Source: Pseudomonas sp. Irchel 3E13
GTDB lineage: Bacteria > Pseudomonadota > Gammaproteobacteria > Pseudomonadales > Pseudomonadaceae
Assembly: GCF_900187455.1 (NCBI RefSeq)
Contig: NZ_FYDX01000011.1
Location: forward strand, 1 to 64,000
DNA: 64,000 nt
Direction: 5' to 3'
Shown: positions 25,834 through 36,010 of the stretch, piece after piece
How positions within the stretch are numbered: the first letter of the stretch is position 1
Layout: each line of letters begins with the position of its first letter
Translations under genes and position numbers: made by a program
The notes under the pieces: generated by a model
What the model was told of the DNA's origin: nothing
Database searches by the model: none
Seen by the model: only the letters and a program-made list of their open reading frames with translations

Positions 25834-28800
25834 CTAAATACCCAGGAACAGCCCGGCAGCCGCCGGCCTGTCAATCTGGCTCCGGTAGATCTGGATCACC
25901 TTCTGGCTGCTCTGCTCCATTTTCAGCCGGCACTGCCCGCTGTCGAAGCGCTGCTCGCGGGTTTTCAGGTGGGCCACGAGGAAGTCGGCTGCCGCCGCCT
26001 CCAGGCTGGCGTAGTGGAAATGGGCATACCACAACGGCTGCCCGGCCTTGTCGCTGATCACGTATTCCTGCAGGTAATCCCGGTCCTGGCCTTTGCGCCG
26101 GGCAGTCGGTTCGCGGCCCTTGGGCCGGGTGATGTCGATCTCGTTCTGCGATTTGAGGTACGCCACGCGACTGATGGTCGGCGGCTGGGTCTTGATGATC
26201 GAGATGCGCAGTTGCCGGCCTTCCTCGTGCATCGCGGCGGCCTTGTCCTTCAAGGCCTTGACCTGCGCCGTCGCGCCACGCCCGCCGGACGGGTGGTCCA
26301 CCTCGTTGTTACCGGTCAGCAGGGTTTCGATCTGCCGAGCCAGTTGCTCCAGCGGACGCGCCTGGTTGGCGAGGATTTCCTCCATCTCGATGGCGATGGT
26401 GGCGGTACGCGCCTGCGCGCGGGCCTTCTGCATCTGTCGGTCAGCTTCGGCCAGCAGACTGGTGCTGCGTTTGAGCAAGTTGGCGAGGCCCACCGTCGGC
26501 TGCGGGCGCTCCGGCGGCGTCAGCGGCGGCGATTCGGGCTCGACGATCTGCCACATGCCCGGCTCGGCGGTTTCTTCGAAGCGGGCCAATTCATTGTTCT
26601 CCAGCGGCTCGACCACCACCGTTTCCGTCTTGCCGGCCTTGGTCTTGCGCTGCCGCGCCACCACCACACCGCGGCTGCGGGTATTGATCACGACCTGCTT
26701 GCGATCGACCGGGGGCACATGTTCTTCACTGTCACCGGCCTGCGTGCGAATCAGCGTCGCCAGTTCCTCTTCGGCCTGCTGTTCCAGTAATTGCAGCGAC
26801 TCGGCAAGCTCCGCGAGCCAGCGCTTTGCCTGGTCGTTGAGCAGGAGCTCGTCCACCATGCGCATCTGCTCGCGCGCCATCGTGTAATTGCGCACGCTGC
26901 CGTCAAGAATCGCGATGCGCTCCACTTCGGTAAAAGCACCTTCGGTGCTCAGTTCCAGTTGCATCTGCAGCCCAAACCGTACCAGGTCGACCATCTCGTA
27001 GACCTCGACGCCACTCCGCCTCTCCAGCCCGAGAATGAGCACGCCGGTAATGCTGAATTCGGCGGACCTCCAAGCCAACAGCGAGGACTCGACGTCCCTG
27101 AGCCGATGAACATCGGCGACCAGTTCCGGCCCCATCGGCAGCACTTTGCTCAGTTGCTGGCAAATCTCGCGGGTCTCGTGGAACGTGAAAATCGCCTCGT
27201 CGATGATCGCCTTGGCTTTTTCGCACTCCGCCATCAGCGCGTCATAGTGCTGGTTCCGCACTTCCGTGCTGATCTGAGGGTCGGCAACCCGCGCCCGCAG
27301 GACGCGGGAAGCGCCCTTGCTGTCGACCAGTTGCGCCTGCAGGACCTTCACCATTTGCGCGAGGTTGGTCGCCCGCTCGAACAAGTAGCGGGCGTGCTCG
27401 TGGTTGAAATTGACCAGGCTCTCCAACTGGTTCAAGGCGACGTAGTTTTCATCGATCCGCTTCATCAATTGACTATGGGCGCGCAGGTGATCGGCATAGC
27501 GGCTGAGTGCCGGTGCAGGCGGCGGTTTTCTCTCTCCCACGTCCTTGAGGTCTTGTTCAATCACCAGGCTCAGCGCCAGACGCTCACTCAGGAGTTCGAC
27601 ATGCCGGTTTCCCAGCTCTTTAACCCGCTGCCGATTGGCGGCGCGCAACTGCTCGATGCGGCGATTGAGCGGCATGCCACCGCGCAGCCGCACATGCGCG
27701 TCGATTCGCCAGTCGCCGGGGCTTTCGCGATGCAACCAGGGCCCCGGCCGGCCTGACGCGTCAACCACCCGAACCTCACCGTCGTTGATACCCACCTCAT
27801 ACACGCGGCCCTCAAGACGAACCCACCAGCGTTTGTCGTAGAGAAACAGCCCCGCCCAGGGCCCTTCGGCCACCGCTGTGCCCAGTTGGCCGGGCGTCAG
27901 GTGTACCTGGAAATGCACCAGGGATTCACGCTGGACCTTGCTCAGGCGCTGGGTCGCGCTCGTCCAACTGAAATCGAGCTGGGACAAGGCGACACCCGAG
28001 GGTGAGCTGGTCGGTTCTCGCACCACTAGCGGAGACACCGGCAGTCCCATATCGACCTTCGGCATGTCGGAGGCGGACTCCAGGGTGCTGTGGCCATTGG
28101 GCAGGGTAACCAGCAGAAAGGCGAAGTTGAGGAGCTGGATAGCCAGTTGCGATTCCGGCGGCTGTGGTTGCCGCAGATCATTTTGCAGGTCGGCGAAGAC
28201 CTGCAGCATCCAGGTCGACACGGCAACCGGACCGTTGAGCAGCGGCAGCAAGGCGTTGAACATCAACCAGCCCAGCTCTTGATAGCCGATCCAGCGGTTC
28301 TCGCTGTTGGACACCGACTGCGCTTCGGCGCGGCCGAGCAGTTCTTGCGCGCACGACAGGTAAAGCTGCTCCAGCACCTTGCCGCTCAGCGCCTGCTCTC
28401 CCACGTCGGCAGGCGCCGGCACGTCGAACGCCGCAAACTCGGCGCCAGCAGCGAAACGCACCACATGCGGCTGCTCGAACCCGCCTTTGGCGTAGATCGG
28501 CCTGGCGTGCTCATCCATCCGCGCCAGCAGGTCTTGCTGCAACTCAGGCTCATGGGTCACCGCGTGGAAGAACGCCTCGCGGCTGGCGAACTCGCGCAGC
28601 GACTGACGGTGCAACGGGCGGTACAGCACGCTGGGCCCGCTATGGATATCGAAGCGTTCGATCAGGTAGGCGTTGAGTGCGCTATCCGGCGTGGCGCCCT
28701 CCTGGCGGATAAAGGTCAAAGGCCGCAAGCGCGCAACATCCGGCGCGCCAAGCACCGGGCGAAACACACCGTTGACCAGGCGCACACCGGCGGCAGTGAG

Positions 28801-30411
28801 GCCGTCCTGCCCGCGCAGTTTCTTCTCCAGCGCGAGCAACGGCAGTTGCAGGCGAACCTGGTCGATGAACAGGGTCTGACGACGCGCCAACGCCTGCGGG
28901 TCATCGAACAGCGCATGCCGCAGCAGGCCGGGATAGGCATTGCCCAGGTCCAGCCGGGTCACCAGCGCCTTCGCATAGTCCAGGGTCAGCCACGGCGGCA
29001 CCGCGCTGCCGTCGCGCATGCGCACGGAGACGTTTCCGGCGCGCAGTACCGAGAGGTTTTCCAGGGCGAATTGCGGCAGGCTGAAGCACACGGTCTCGCG
29101 TGTGCCGCTGGCGACAAAATCGCCGCCGATGGCCACGCCGCTGGCGATCACCCGCTGATTGACCACTTCGACCGCCTCGACGTCGAGCCCGGTCGCCTGC
29201 GGATGATCGAGCAGAAGGGCCGCCCGCACCTGGTCCCGGGCGTATTCGAGGATCGGCGGGACATCGTAGAGAAACGATTGGCCGTCACTGCGGCGCTGCA
29301 GGATCGCCAGTTCGAGCAGGGCTTCGCCATAGGTTTTTCGGTCCTCGACGCTGCCCTGCTTCAACCAGGCCGGGAGCAAACCGAAATACAGCAGCCAACT
29401 CTGGTGCTGACTGTGCTCGCAGATCTGCAGCAACGAGGTGGCCTCGTCCAGGTCTCGGACCAACGCTCCGACCGGGTCCTCGTCGGTTTCAGCCATCGAA
29501 CCCGCGATCGTATCGATCAGCATCAGTTGCTGTTCGAGCAGCAACCGCACCTGGCTCATGAACACCGATTCACTGCTGGTGTACAGGTGCAGGATGAACG
29601 GCGTCACGCCGCGCCGCTCGCCGCCATACGCCAACATGCGCGCCAACGCCGCGCGCGACTCAAAGCGATACCACCTGCCGGACAAGGTATAGAGCATCAC
29701 CAGGGTGCGTTGTTGCTCGGGCATCACACGCTCGATCCACAGCGCACTGGCCAGGTCGGCATCCAGCCATTGCCGGGGATTGACATCCAGGCTCACCAGC
29801 CAGACTTGGGTGTCCTTGAGGTTATCGAACTCGGCACGCTGGTGGGCCTCCGGGCGCACCGCCAGCATCAACGCGGTCGCCGCTTCCTGCGGGTCGAGCA
29901 GACCGCTGCCGCGCTCGAGCCCGATGACGCTCTTGCACTGCTGTTGCAGGTAACCCGCCAGCCAGTTCCATGGGCTGGGCTGGTCGTCTGAACCGCGCAC
30001 CCAATAAGCCACGATCCGCCGTTTGTATTCCTCCAGCAGGAACGGCCCGCACTCGTTGAGCAGGGTCGCCACCGCCTGCACGTCAGTCGTGACCGCCTGG
30101 GGAAACTCCGCGCCGTGCTGGAAACTGAGAAAGTCCTGGCCGCTGACCAGCTTGAGGATGCCTGGACGGCAAAAGCGCTCGATCAGCACATCGGCCAGTG
30201 TGTCGGCGCGGTAACCGTAGCCCTCCACCCAGCGATAAAGCCTGAGCTGCGCCGGATGCGGGCCGGCGATCCGGCGCTGGTGCCACTGTTGTTCGATGAT
30301 CTGGAGGGCCACATCGCTGAAGCAGGGGCGCCAGGCGAAGTGTTGGGCAATCGGCCCACAGAGCGTTGCGCTCAGGGCCAGTTGACCGTAGGGCGACAGG
30401 GTCGGGGTCAT
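25834..30411 (-). CDS. giant dermonecrotic-toxin-like protein, paralogue 1
   Basis: A 1525-residue protein without a signal peptide. Around residues 590-660 it has the pattern VLYRPLHRQSLREFASREAF...YAKGGF..PH, which recurs in Pseudomonas proteins carrying DUF6543 (dermonecrotic toxin domain). Residues about 930-1060 and 1240-1400 are helical, charged and coiled-coil-like. The last ~115 residues form a separate conserved module (SRVAYLKSQNEIDIT, DYLQEYVISD, LWYAHFHYAS). The start ATG at 30411 has AAGGA upstream; a start 11 codons earlier is less likely. A paralogue of identical length lies directly upstream. Secretion route and target are unknown. Confidence 0.75.
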   Translation of the reverse strand: MTPTLSPYGQLALSATLCGPIAQHFAWRPCFSDVALQIIEQQWHQRRIAGPHPAQLRLYRWVEGYGYRADTLADVLIERFCRPGILKLVSGQDFLSFQHGAEFPQAVTTDVQAVATLLNECGPFLLEEYKRRIVAYWVRGSDDQPSPWNWLAGYLQQQCKSVIGLERGSGLLDPQEAATALMLAVRPEAHQRAEFDNLKDTQVWLVSLDVNPRQWLDADLASALWIERVMPEQQRTLVMLYTLSGRWYRFESRAALARMLAYGGERRGVTPFILHLYTSSESVFMSQVRLLLEQQLMLIDTIAGSMAETDEDPVGALVRDLDEATSLLQICEHSQHQSWLLYFGLLPAWLKQGSVEDRKTYGEALLELAILQRRSDGQSFLYDVPPILEYARDQVRAALLLDHPQATGLDVEAVEVVNQRVIASGVAIGGDFVASGTRETVCFSLPQFALENLSVLRAGNVSVRMRDGSAVPPWLTLDYAKALVTRLDLGNAYPGLLRHALFDDPQALARRQTLFIDQVRLQLPLLALEKKLRGQDGLTAAGVRLVNGVFRPVLGAPDVARLRPLTFIRQEGATPDSALNAYLIERFDIHSGPSVLYRPLHRQSLREFASREAFFHAVTHEPELQQDLLARMDEHARPIYAKGGFEQPHVVRFAAGAEFAAFDVPAPADVGEQALSGKVLEQLYLSCAQELLGRAEAQSVSNSENRWIGYQELGWLMFNALLPLLNGPVAVSTWMLQVFADLQNDLRQPQPPESQLAIQLLNFAFLLVTLPNGHSTLESASDMPKVDMGLPVSPLVVREPTSSPSGVALSQLDFSWTSATQRLSKVQRESLVHFQVHLTPGQLGTAVAEGPWAGLFLYDKRWWVRLEGRVYEVGINDGEVRVVDASGRPGPWLHRESPGDWRIDAHVRLRGGMPLNRRIEQLRAANRQRVKELGNRHVELLSERLALSLVIEQDLKDVGERKPPPAPALSRYADHLRAHSQLMKRIDENYVALNQLESLVNFNHEHARYLFERATNLAQMVKVLQAQLVDSKGASRVLRARVADPQISTEVRNQHYDALMAECEKAKAIIDEAIFTFHETREICQQLSKVLPMGPELVADVHRLRDVESSLLAWRSAEFSITGVLILGLERRSGVEVYEMVDLVRFGLQMQLELSTEGAFTEVERIAILDGSVRNYTMAREQMRMVDELLLNDQAKRWLAELAESLQLLEQQAEEELATLIRTQAGDSEEHVPPVDRKQVVINTRSRGVVVARQRKTKAGKTETVVVEPLENNELARFEETAEPGMWQIVEPESPPLTPPERPQPTVGLANLLKRSTSLLAEADRQMQKARAQARTATIAIEMEEILANQARPLEQLARQIETLLTGNNEVDHPSGGRGATAQVKALKDKAAAMHEEGRQLRISIIKTQPPTISRVAYLKSQNEIDITRPKGREPTARRKGQDRDYLQEYVISDKAGQPLWYAHFHYASLEAAAADFLVAHLKTREQRFDSGQCRLKMEQSSQKVIQIYRSQIDRPAAAGLFLGI

Positions 30412-30568
30412 GCTCAAGCGTCCTTGTTCTGGATGAGAGCGCATTTCAACCCCGAGCCCGGTGCTTCTGGCGGTACATTGTGCTGGGCCCGACTCACCCT
30501 GAGCCGTGCCCTGCGCTACAGCGAGGAAGACAACGCACAGCGCCGAAACGAAACAGCCATACCGGCCA

Positions 30569-33500
30569 CTAGAGGCTCAGGAACAACTCCGCAGCAGCAG
30601 CCTTGTCGATCATGCTGCGGTAGATCTGAATCACCTTCCGGCTGTTTTTCTCCATCTTCACCCGGTACTGCCCCCGGTCGAAACGCTGCTCGCGGGTCTT
30701 CAGGTGGCCGACGATAAAGTCGGCTGGCCCCGCGTCCAGGCTGGCGTAGTGGAAGTGGGCGTACCACAACAGCTGCCCCGCCATATCACTGATCACATAC
30801 TCCTGCAGATAACCCCGATCCTGGCCTTTGCGCCCCGCAGTGGGTTCGCGGCCCTTGGGCCGGGTGATCTTGATCTCGTGCTGCGATTTCAGGTACGCCA
30901 CGCGACTGCTGGTCGGCGGCTGTGTCTTGATGATCGAGATACGCAGTTGCCGGCCCTCTTCGCGCATCGCCGCCGCCTTCCGGTACAAGGCCTTGGACTG
31001 CAGTGCCGCGTCATGCCTGCCGGACTGGTCCTCTACCGTGTTGGAAACGCTCAGGGAATTCTCGACCTGCCGGGCCAGTTGCTCCAGCGGGCTCGCCTGG
31101 TTGATCAGGATTTCCTCTATTTCTACGGCGATGGTGGCGGTGCGCGCCTGCACCCGGGCCTTCTGCATTTTTCGATCAGCCTCCGACAGCATCTTGGCAC
31201 TGCGTTTGAGCAAGCTGGCGAGGACGCCTTTCTGCTGCGGGCTCTCCGGCGTGTTTCGCAGCGGCGTCACGGGCTCGATGATTTTCCATACCCCCGGCTC
31301 GGCGGTTTCTTCAAAACGGGCCAGTTCACCGCTGACCAGCGGCTCGGGCACCACCGCTTCCGCTTTGCCGGCCTTGGTCTTGTGCTTACGCGCCACCACT
31401 ACACCGCGGCTGCGGGTCTTGATCACCACCTGCTGACGATCGGCCGGCGGCACAGGCTCCTCACTGTTACCCGCCTGCGCACGAATCAGGGCCGCCAGTT
31501 CTTCTTCGACCCTATGCTCAAGCGAACGCAGGGCCTCGACCAGACCCACGAGCCAGCGCCTGGCCTGCTCGCTGGCAAAATCGCCGCCCAGAGGAGCCAT
31601 GCTCTCCCGCGCCATCACGTAGTTTTGCGTGCAGCTATCCAGGATCTCGATGCGCTCCTCCGTGGTAAACACGGCGTCGCTTTCCAGCTCGTGCTGCATC
31701 TGCAGGGCGAGCCGGACCCGTTTGATCGACTCGAAGAGCTCCAGGTCATTGCGCCTTTCCGTGCCGATAATGAGCGCGGCCGTGATGCTGAACTCGCTGG
31801 CCTTCCAGGCCCAGAGCGAGGACTCGGCACCCCTGAGCCGTTTATAGTCGGCGACCCATTCCGGCCCCCTTGGCAGGATCTTGCCCAGTTGCTGGCAAAT
31901 CCCGTGAGCCTCACCGAACGTGGAAATCGCCTCGCCGACAATCACCCTGGCTTTCTCGCACTCCGCCATCAGCGCGTCATAGTGCTGGTCGCGCAGTTCC
32001 ACCGTGGCATGGACGTCAGCACTGCGCGCCTGCAAGACACGGGAAACGTCCATGCTTCCAACCAGTTGCCAGCGCAAGACCTGAACCAGTTGCGCAAGGC
32101 TGGTCACCCGCTCGGACAAGTAACGGCCATGCTCCTGGCTGAAATCGGCCTGGGCTTCCAGCGCGTTCAATTCGACGTAGTTTTCATCGACCCGCTTCAT
32201 CAACTCACTGTGGGTGCGCAGGTGATCGGCATAGGCCCTGAGTGACTGTGCAGACGGCGGGTTACGGTCTCCGACGAGCCTGGCGTCCTGTTCGATGGTC
32301 AGGTTCAATGCCAGACGCTCACTCAGAAGCTCAACCTGCCGCGCCTCCAGCTCGGGAATGCGCTGCCGATTGGCCGCGTGCATCCGCTCGATGCGCTGGT
32401 TAAGTGGCATGCCGCCGCGCAGCCGCACACGCGCGTCGATTCGCCAGTCGCCGGCGGCATCCCGGTACAACCAGGGCCCCGGCCGGCCCAACGCGTCAAC
32501 CATCTGCACCTCATCGCTGTTGACCTGTACCTCATACACCTGGCCCTCAAGGCGTATCCACCAACGCTGGTCGTAGTAGAACAACCCTGCCCAGGGGCCG
32601 TCAGATACCTCCGATCCCAGTTGGCCGGGGGTCAGGCCCACCTGAAAGCGCACCAGCGACTCGCGCTGGGCATTGCTCAGGCGTTGGGTGGCGGTCGCCC
32701 AGCTGAAGTCGAGCTGGGACAACGCAAGCCCCGACGGCGAGCTGGCCGGTTCGTGCACAAGTTGTGCAATTACCGGCAACGCCGCTTCCACTTCCGGCAT
32801 GCCGGAAGCCGGCGCCAGAACGCTGCGCCCGTGCGGAATGCTGATCAACAGCGAAGCGAAATTGAACAGGTGGAGGACCAGTTGTGCCTCCTGCGGCTGT
32901 GGTTGCCGCAGATCATTCTGCAGGTCGGCGAAGACCTGCAGCATCCAGGCGGAGACGGCAACAGGGCCGTTGAGCAGCGGCAGCAAGGTGTTCAACATCA
33001 CCCAGCCCAGCTCCTGGTAGCCGATCCAGCGGTTCTCGCTATTGGACAGCGACTGCGCTTCGGCCCGGCTGAGCAGCTCTTGTGCGCAGGCACTGTAGAG
33101 GTGCTCCAGCACTTCGCCGCTGAGTGCGTCCGTCCCTACGTCGGCAGGTGGCGGCTGCTCGAATACGCCAAACTCGGCGCCCGGCGTGTAGCGCACGACG
33201 TGCGGCTGCCGGAAGCCGCCGTTGGCGTAGATTGCCCTGGCGTGCTCGTTCAGACGTGCCAGCACGTCTTCCTGCAATTCGGGCTCCTGGCACACCGCGT
33301 TGAAAAACGCCTCACGACTGGCGAACTCGCGAAGCGGCTGACGGTGCAGCGGACGGTACAACACCGTGGGCCCGCTACGGATGTCGAAGCGCTCGATCAG
33401 ATAGGCATTGAGCGCGGTGTCGGGTATGGCGCCCTTGCGCCGGATAAACGACAAGGGCCGCAAACGCGCCACATCCGGCTCGCCGCGGATCGGGCGGAAC

Positions 33501-35146
33501 ACCCCATTGACCAGGCGCACGCCCGCGGCAGTGAAACCGTCCTGCCCGCGCAGTTTTTTTTCCAGCGCCAGGAGCGGCAGTTGCAGGCGAACCTGGTCGA
33601 TGAACAACGCCTGACGCCGCAGCAACACCTGCGAGTCATCGATCAGCTCACGACGCAGCAGTTCGGGATAAACCTTGCCCAGGTCCAACCGGGTCACCAG
33701 CGCCTTCGCATAGTCCAGGGTCAGCCAGCCAGGCAGCGCGCTGCCATCGCTCATGCCCAGGGTCACCGTTCCGGAGCGCAGCGCCGACAGGTTCTCCAAC
33801 GCGAACTGTGGCAAGGTGAATCGCACGGTCTCGATCGTGCCGCTGGGGAAAAAATCGCCACCGACGGCGATGCCACTGGCGATCACCCGGCGATTGACCA
33901 CCTCAACCGCCTCGACGTCGAGTGCGGTCGCCTGCGGATGATCGAGCAGGATCGCCGCCCGCACCTGGTCCCGGGCATATTCCAGGATCGGCGGGATGGC
34001 GTACAGAAACGACTGGCCGCCACTGCGTTGTTGCAGGAGGGTCAGCTCAAGCAGGGCATCGCCATAGATTCTCTGGTCCTCGACACTCCCCTCCTTCAAC
34101 CAGGCCGGGAGCACGCTGAAATACAGCAGCCAGCTCTGGCGCTGGCTTTGTTCGCAGATCTGCAGCAGCGAGGTGGCTTCATCCAGACGCCAGACCAGGC
34201 CTCTGACAGGGTCTTCCTCCACGTCAGCAATCGAACGGGCGATGGTATCGATCAGCGTCAGTTGCTGTTCGAGCAGCAGCCGCACCTGGCTCAGGAACAC
34301 CGATTCGCGGGTGGCGTACACGTGCAGGGTGAACGGCACCAGACCGCGGCGCTCGCCGCCATACGCCAGCATGCGCGCCAACGCCTGGCGCGACTCGAAG
34401 CGGTACCACCGGCCGGACAAGGTATAGAGCATCAACAGGGTGCGATTCTGCTCGGGTATGACACGCTCGACCAACAGCGTGCTGGCCATGTCGGCATCCA
34501 GCCAGCGCCGGGGGTTGACGTCCAGGCTCAACAGCCCTGCCTCGGTGTTGTCGAGGTTCCCGAACGCGGCACGCTGGCTGGGGTCCGGGTACAGGGCCAG
34601 GAGCATCGCGGTAGCGGCTTCCTGCGCGTCGAGCGTTCCGTTGCTGCGCTCGAAGCCGACAGCGGTTCTGCACTGTTCCTGCAGGTAGTTCGCCAGCCAG
34701 CTCCAAGGGCTCGGCCCGCCTTGCGGTCCGCGCACCCAGTAGGCCACCAACTGCCGTTTGTATTCTTCCAGCAGGAACGGCCCGCACTCGTTGAGCAGGA
34801 CCTGCACCGCCTGCAAGTCCGTCATGGACGCTTGGGGAAACTCGGCGCCGGGGTAGCGGCTGAGAAAGTCCTGGCCTTCGACAAGCCAGATGGGCTCGCC
34901 CTTGCAAAAGCGCTCGATCAGCGCATCGGCCAATGTATCGACGTAGTAACCGTAACCCTCCACCCAGCGATAGAGCCTGAGCAGCGCTGGGCCAGGACCG
35001 GCAATCCGGCGTTGCCGCCATTGTTGCTCGATGATCTGGTGGGCCACCTCGCGGAAGGAGGGACGCGAGGCGAAGTACCGGGCAATCGGGCCGCAAAGCG
35101 TTGCGTTCAGGGCCAGTTGCCCGTAGGGCGACAGGGTCGGGGTCAT
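30569..35146 (-). CDS. giant dermonecrotic-toxin-like protein, paralogue 2
   Basis: A 1525-residue protein, colinear end to end with the gene downstream and by eye about 70% identical in compared stretches (for example PVAVSAWMLQVFADLQNDLR). It shares the DUF6543-like VLYRPLHRQPLREFASREAF region, the helical middle and the conserved C-terminal module with LWYAHFHYAS. Its first ~70 upstream bases are also duplicated, including the AAGGA ribosome-binding site, so each copy probably has its own promoter. No immunity gene or chaperone is recognisable next to either copy. Confidence 0.75.
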   Translation of the reverse strand: MTPTLSPYGQLALNATLCGPIARYFASRPSFREVAHQIIEQQWRQRRIAGPGPALLRLYRWVEGYGYYVDTLADALIERFCKGEPIWLVEGQDFLSRYPGAEFPQASMTDLQAVQVLLNECGPFLLEEYKRQLVAYWVRGPQGGPSPWSWLANYLQEQCRTAVGFERSNGTLDAQEAATAMLLALYPDPSQRAAFGNLDNTEAGLLSLDVNPRRWLDADMASTLLVERVIPEQNRTLLMLYTLSGRWYRFESRQALARMLAYGGERRGLVPFTLHVYATRESVFLSQVRLLLEQQLTLIDTIARSIADVEEDPVRGLVWRLDEATSLLQICEQSQRQSWLLYFSVLPAWLKEGSVEDQRIYGDALLELTLLQQRSGGQSFLYAIPPILEYARDQVRAAILLDHPQATALDVEAVEVVNRRVIASGIAVGGDFFPSGTIETVRFTLPQFALENLSALRSGTVTLGMSDGSALPGWLTLDYAKALVTRLDLGKVYPELLRRELIDDSQVLLRRQALFIDQVRLQLPLLALEKKLRGQDGFTAAGVRLVNGVFRPIRGEPDVARLRPLSFIRRKGAIPDTALNAYLIERFDIRSGPTVLYRPLHRQPLREFASREAFFNAVCQEPELQEDVLARLNEHARAIYANGGFRQPHVVRYTPGAEFGVFEQPPPADVGTDALSGEVLEHLYSACAQELLSRAEAQSLSNSENRWIGYQELGWVMLNTLLPLLNGPVAVSAWMLQVFADLQNDLRQPQPQEAQLVLHLFNFASLLISIPHGRSVLAPASGMPEVEAALPVIAQLVHEPASSPSGLALSQLDFSWATATQRLSNAQRESLVRFQVGLTPGQLGSEVSDGPWAGLFYYDQRWWIRLEGQVYEVQVNSDEVQMVDALGRPGPWLYRDAAGDWRIDARVRLRGGMPLNQRIERMHAANRQRIPELEARQVELLSERLALNLTIEQDARLVGDRNPPSAQSLRAYADHLRTHSELMKRVDENYVELNALEAQADFSQEHGRYLSERVTSLAQLVQVLRWQLVGSMDVSRVLQARSADVHATVELRDQHYDALMAECEKARVIVGEAISTFGEAHGICQQLGKILPRGPEWVADYKRLRGAESSLWAWKASEFSITAALIIGTERRNDLELFESIKRVRLALQMQHELESDAVFTTEERIEILDSCTQNYVMARESMAPLGGDFASEQARRWLVGLVEALRSLEHRVEEELAALIRAQAGNSEEPVPPADRQQVVIKTRSRGVVVARKHKTKAGKAEAVVPEPLVSGELARFEETAEPGVWKIIEPVTPLRNTPESPQQKGVLASLLKRSAKMLSEADRKMQKARVQARTATIAVEIEEILINQASPLEQLARQVENSLSVSNTVEDQSGRHDAALQSKALYRKAAAMREEGRQLRISIIKTQPPTSSRVAYLKSQHEIKITRPKGREPTAGRKGQDRGYLQEYVISDMAGQLLWYAHFHYASLDAGPADFIVGHLKTREQRFDRGQYRVKMEKNSRKVIQIYRSMIDKAAAAELFLSL

Positions 35147-35224
35147 GCTCAAGCTTCCTTGTTCTGGATGGAAGCAGCATTTCAACCCCGGCCCCGCAGG
35201 CCCTGGCGGTATATCTAGCTGGGA

Positions 35225-35998
35225 TCAGCGATCCTTGAACTGCGCCTCGCGCTTGGCGATGAACGCCGCCATGCCTTCTTTCTGGTCTTCGGTGGCGAAC
35301 GCCGCGTGGAACACCCGACGTTCGAAGCGCACGCCTTCGGACAGGGTGACTTCGAAGGCGCGGTTGACCGACTCCTTGACCATCATCGAAATCGGGATCG
35401 ACTTGCTGGCGATCACCGCCGCCACTTTCAGCGCTTCGTCGAGCAGTTCGGCCTGGGGCACGATGCGCGCCACCACGCCGGCACGCTCGGCTTCCTCGGC
35501 GCCCATCAGGCGGCCGGTCAGGCACAGTTCCATGGCCTTGGCCTTGCCCACCGCGCGGGTCAGGCGCTGGGTGCCGCCCATGCCCGGCAGCACGCCGAGG
35601 TTGATTTCCGGCTGGCCGAACTTGGCGTTGTCGGCGGCGAGGATGAAGTCGCACATCAGCGCCAGCTCGCAGCCACCGCCGAGGGCGAAGCCGGACACCG
35701 CGGCGATGATCGGCTTGCGCCGGTTGGCGACGCGGTCGCAGTCGCTGAACAGGTCATCGACGTAGATCTGCGGGTAGCTCAGCTCGGCCATTTCCTTGAT
35801 GTCGGCGCCGGCGGCGAAGGCCTTGGCGGAGCCGGTGAGCACGATGCAGCCGATGTTGGCGTCGGCTTCATAGGCGTCCAGCGCCTGGTTCAGCTCGCCG
35901 ATGATCTGGCGGTTCAGGGCATTGAGCGCCTGCGGCCGGTTGAGGGTGATCAGGCCGACCTTGCCGCGGGTTTCGACGAGGATGGTTTCGAATGTCAT
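35225..35998 (-). CDS. enoyl-CoA hydratase
   Basis: A 257-residue crotonase-fold enzyme hydrating an enoyl-CoA to 3-hydroxyacyl-CoA. The oxyanion hole segments (AFAAGADIKEM and GFALGGGCELALMCD) and the two catalytic Glu regions (CEL; GQPEINLGVLPGMGG) are intact. It is the last gene of a five-gene operon with an acyl-CoA dehydrogenase, thiolase, SDR and acyl-CoA synthetase. The same set in P. putida (the fadx cluster) is assigned to isoleucine and short-chain acid breakdown, where this step converts tiglyl-CoA. Confidence 0.92.
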   Translation of the reverse strand: MTFETILVETRGKVGLITLNRPQALNALNRQIIGELNQALDAYEADANIGCIVLTGSAKAFAAGADIKEMAELSYPQIYVDDLFSDCDRVANRRKPIIAAVSGFALGGGCELALMCDFILAADNAKFGQPEINLGVLPGMGGTQRLTRAVGKAKAMELCLTGRLMGAEEAERAGVVARIVPQAELLDEALKVAAVIASKSIPISMMVKESVNRAFEVTLSEGVRFERRVFHAAFATEDQKEGMAAFIAKREAQFKDR

Positions 35999-36010
35999 GA
36001 GCTGCTCCCT

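Noticed and set aside
28090..35218. Long plus-strand open frames (633 and 946 codons) antisense to the two 1525-residue genes
   Set aside because: Both paralogues produce similar antisense frames because they share codons; amino acid composition is biased and no start signal is seen.
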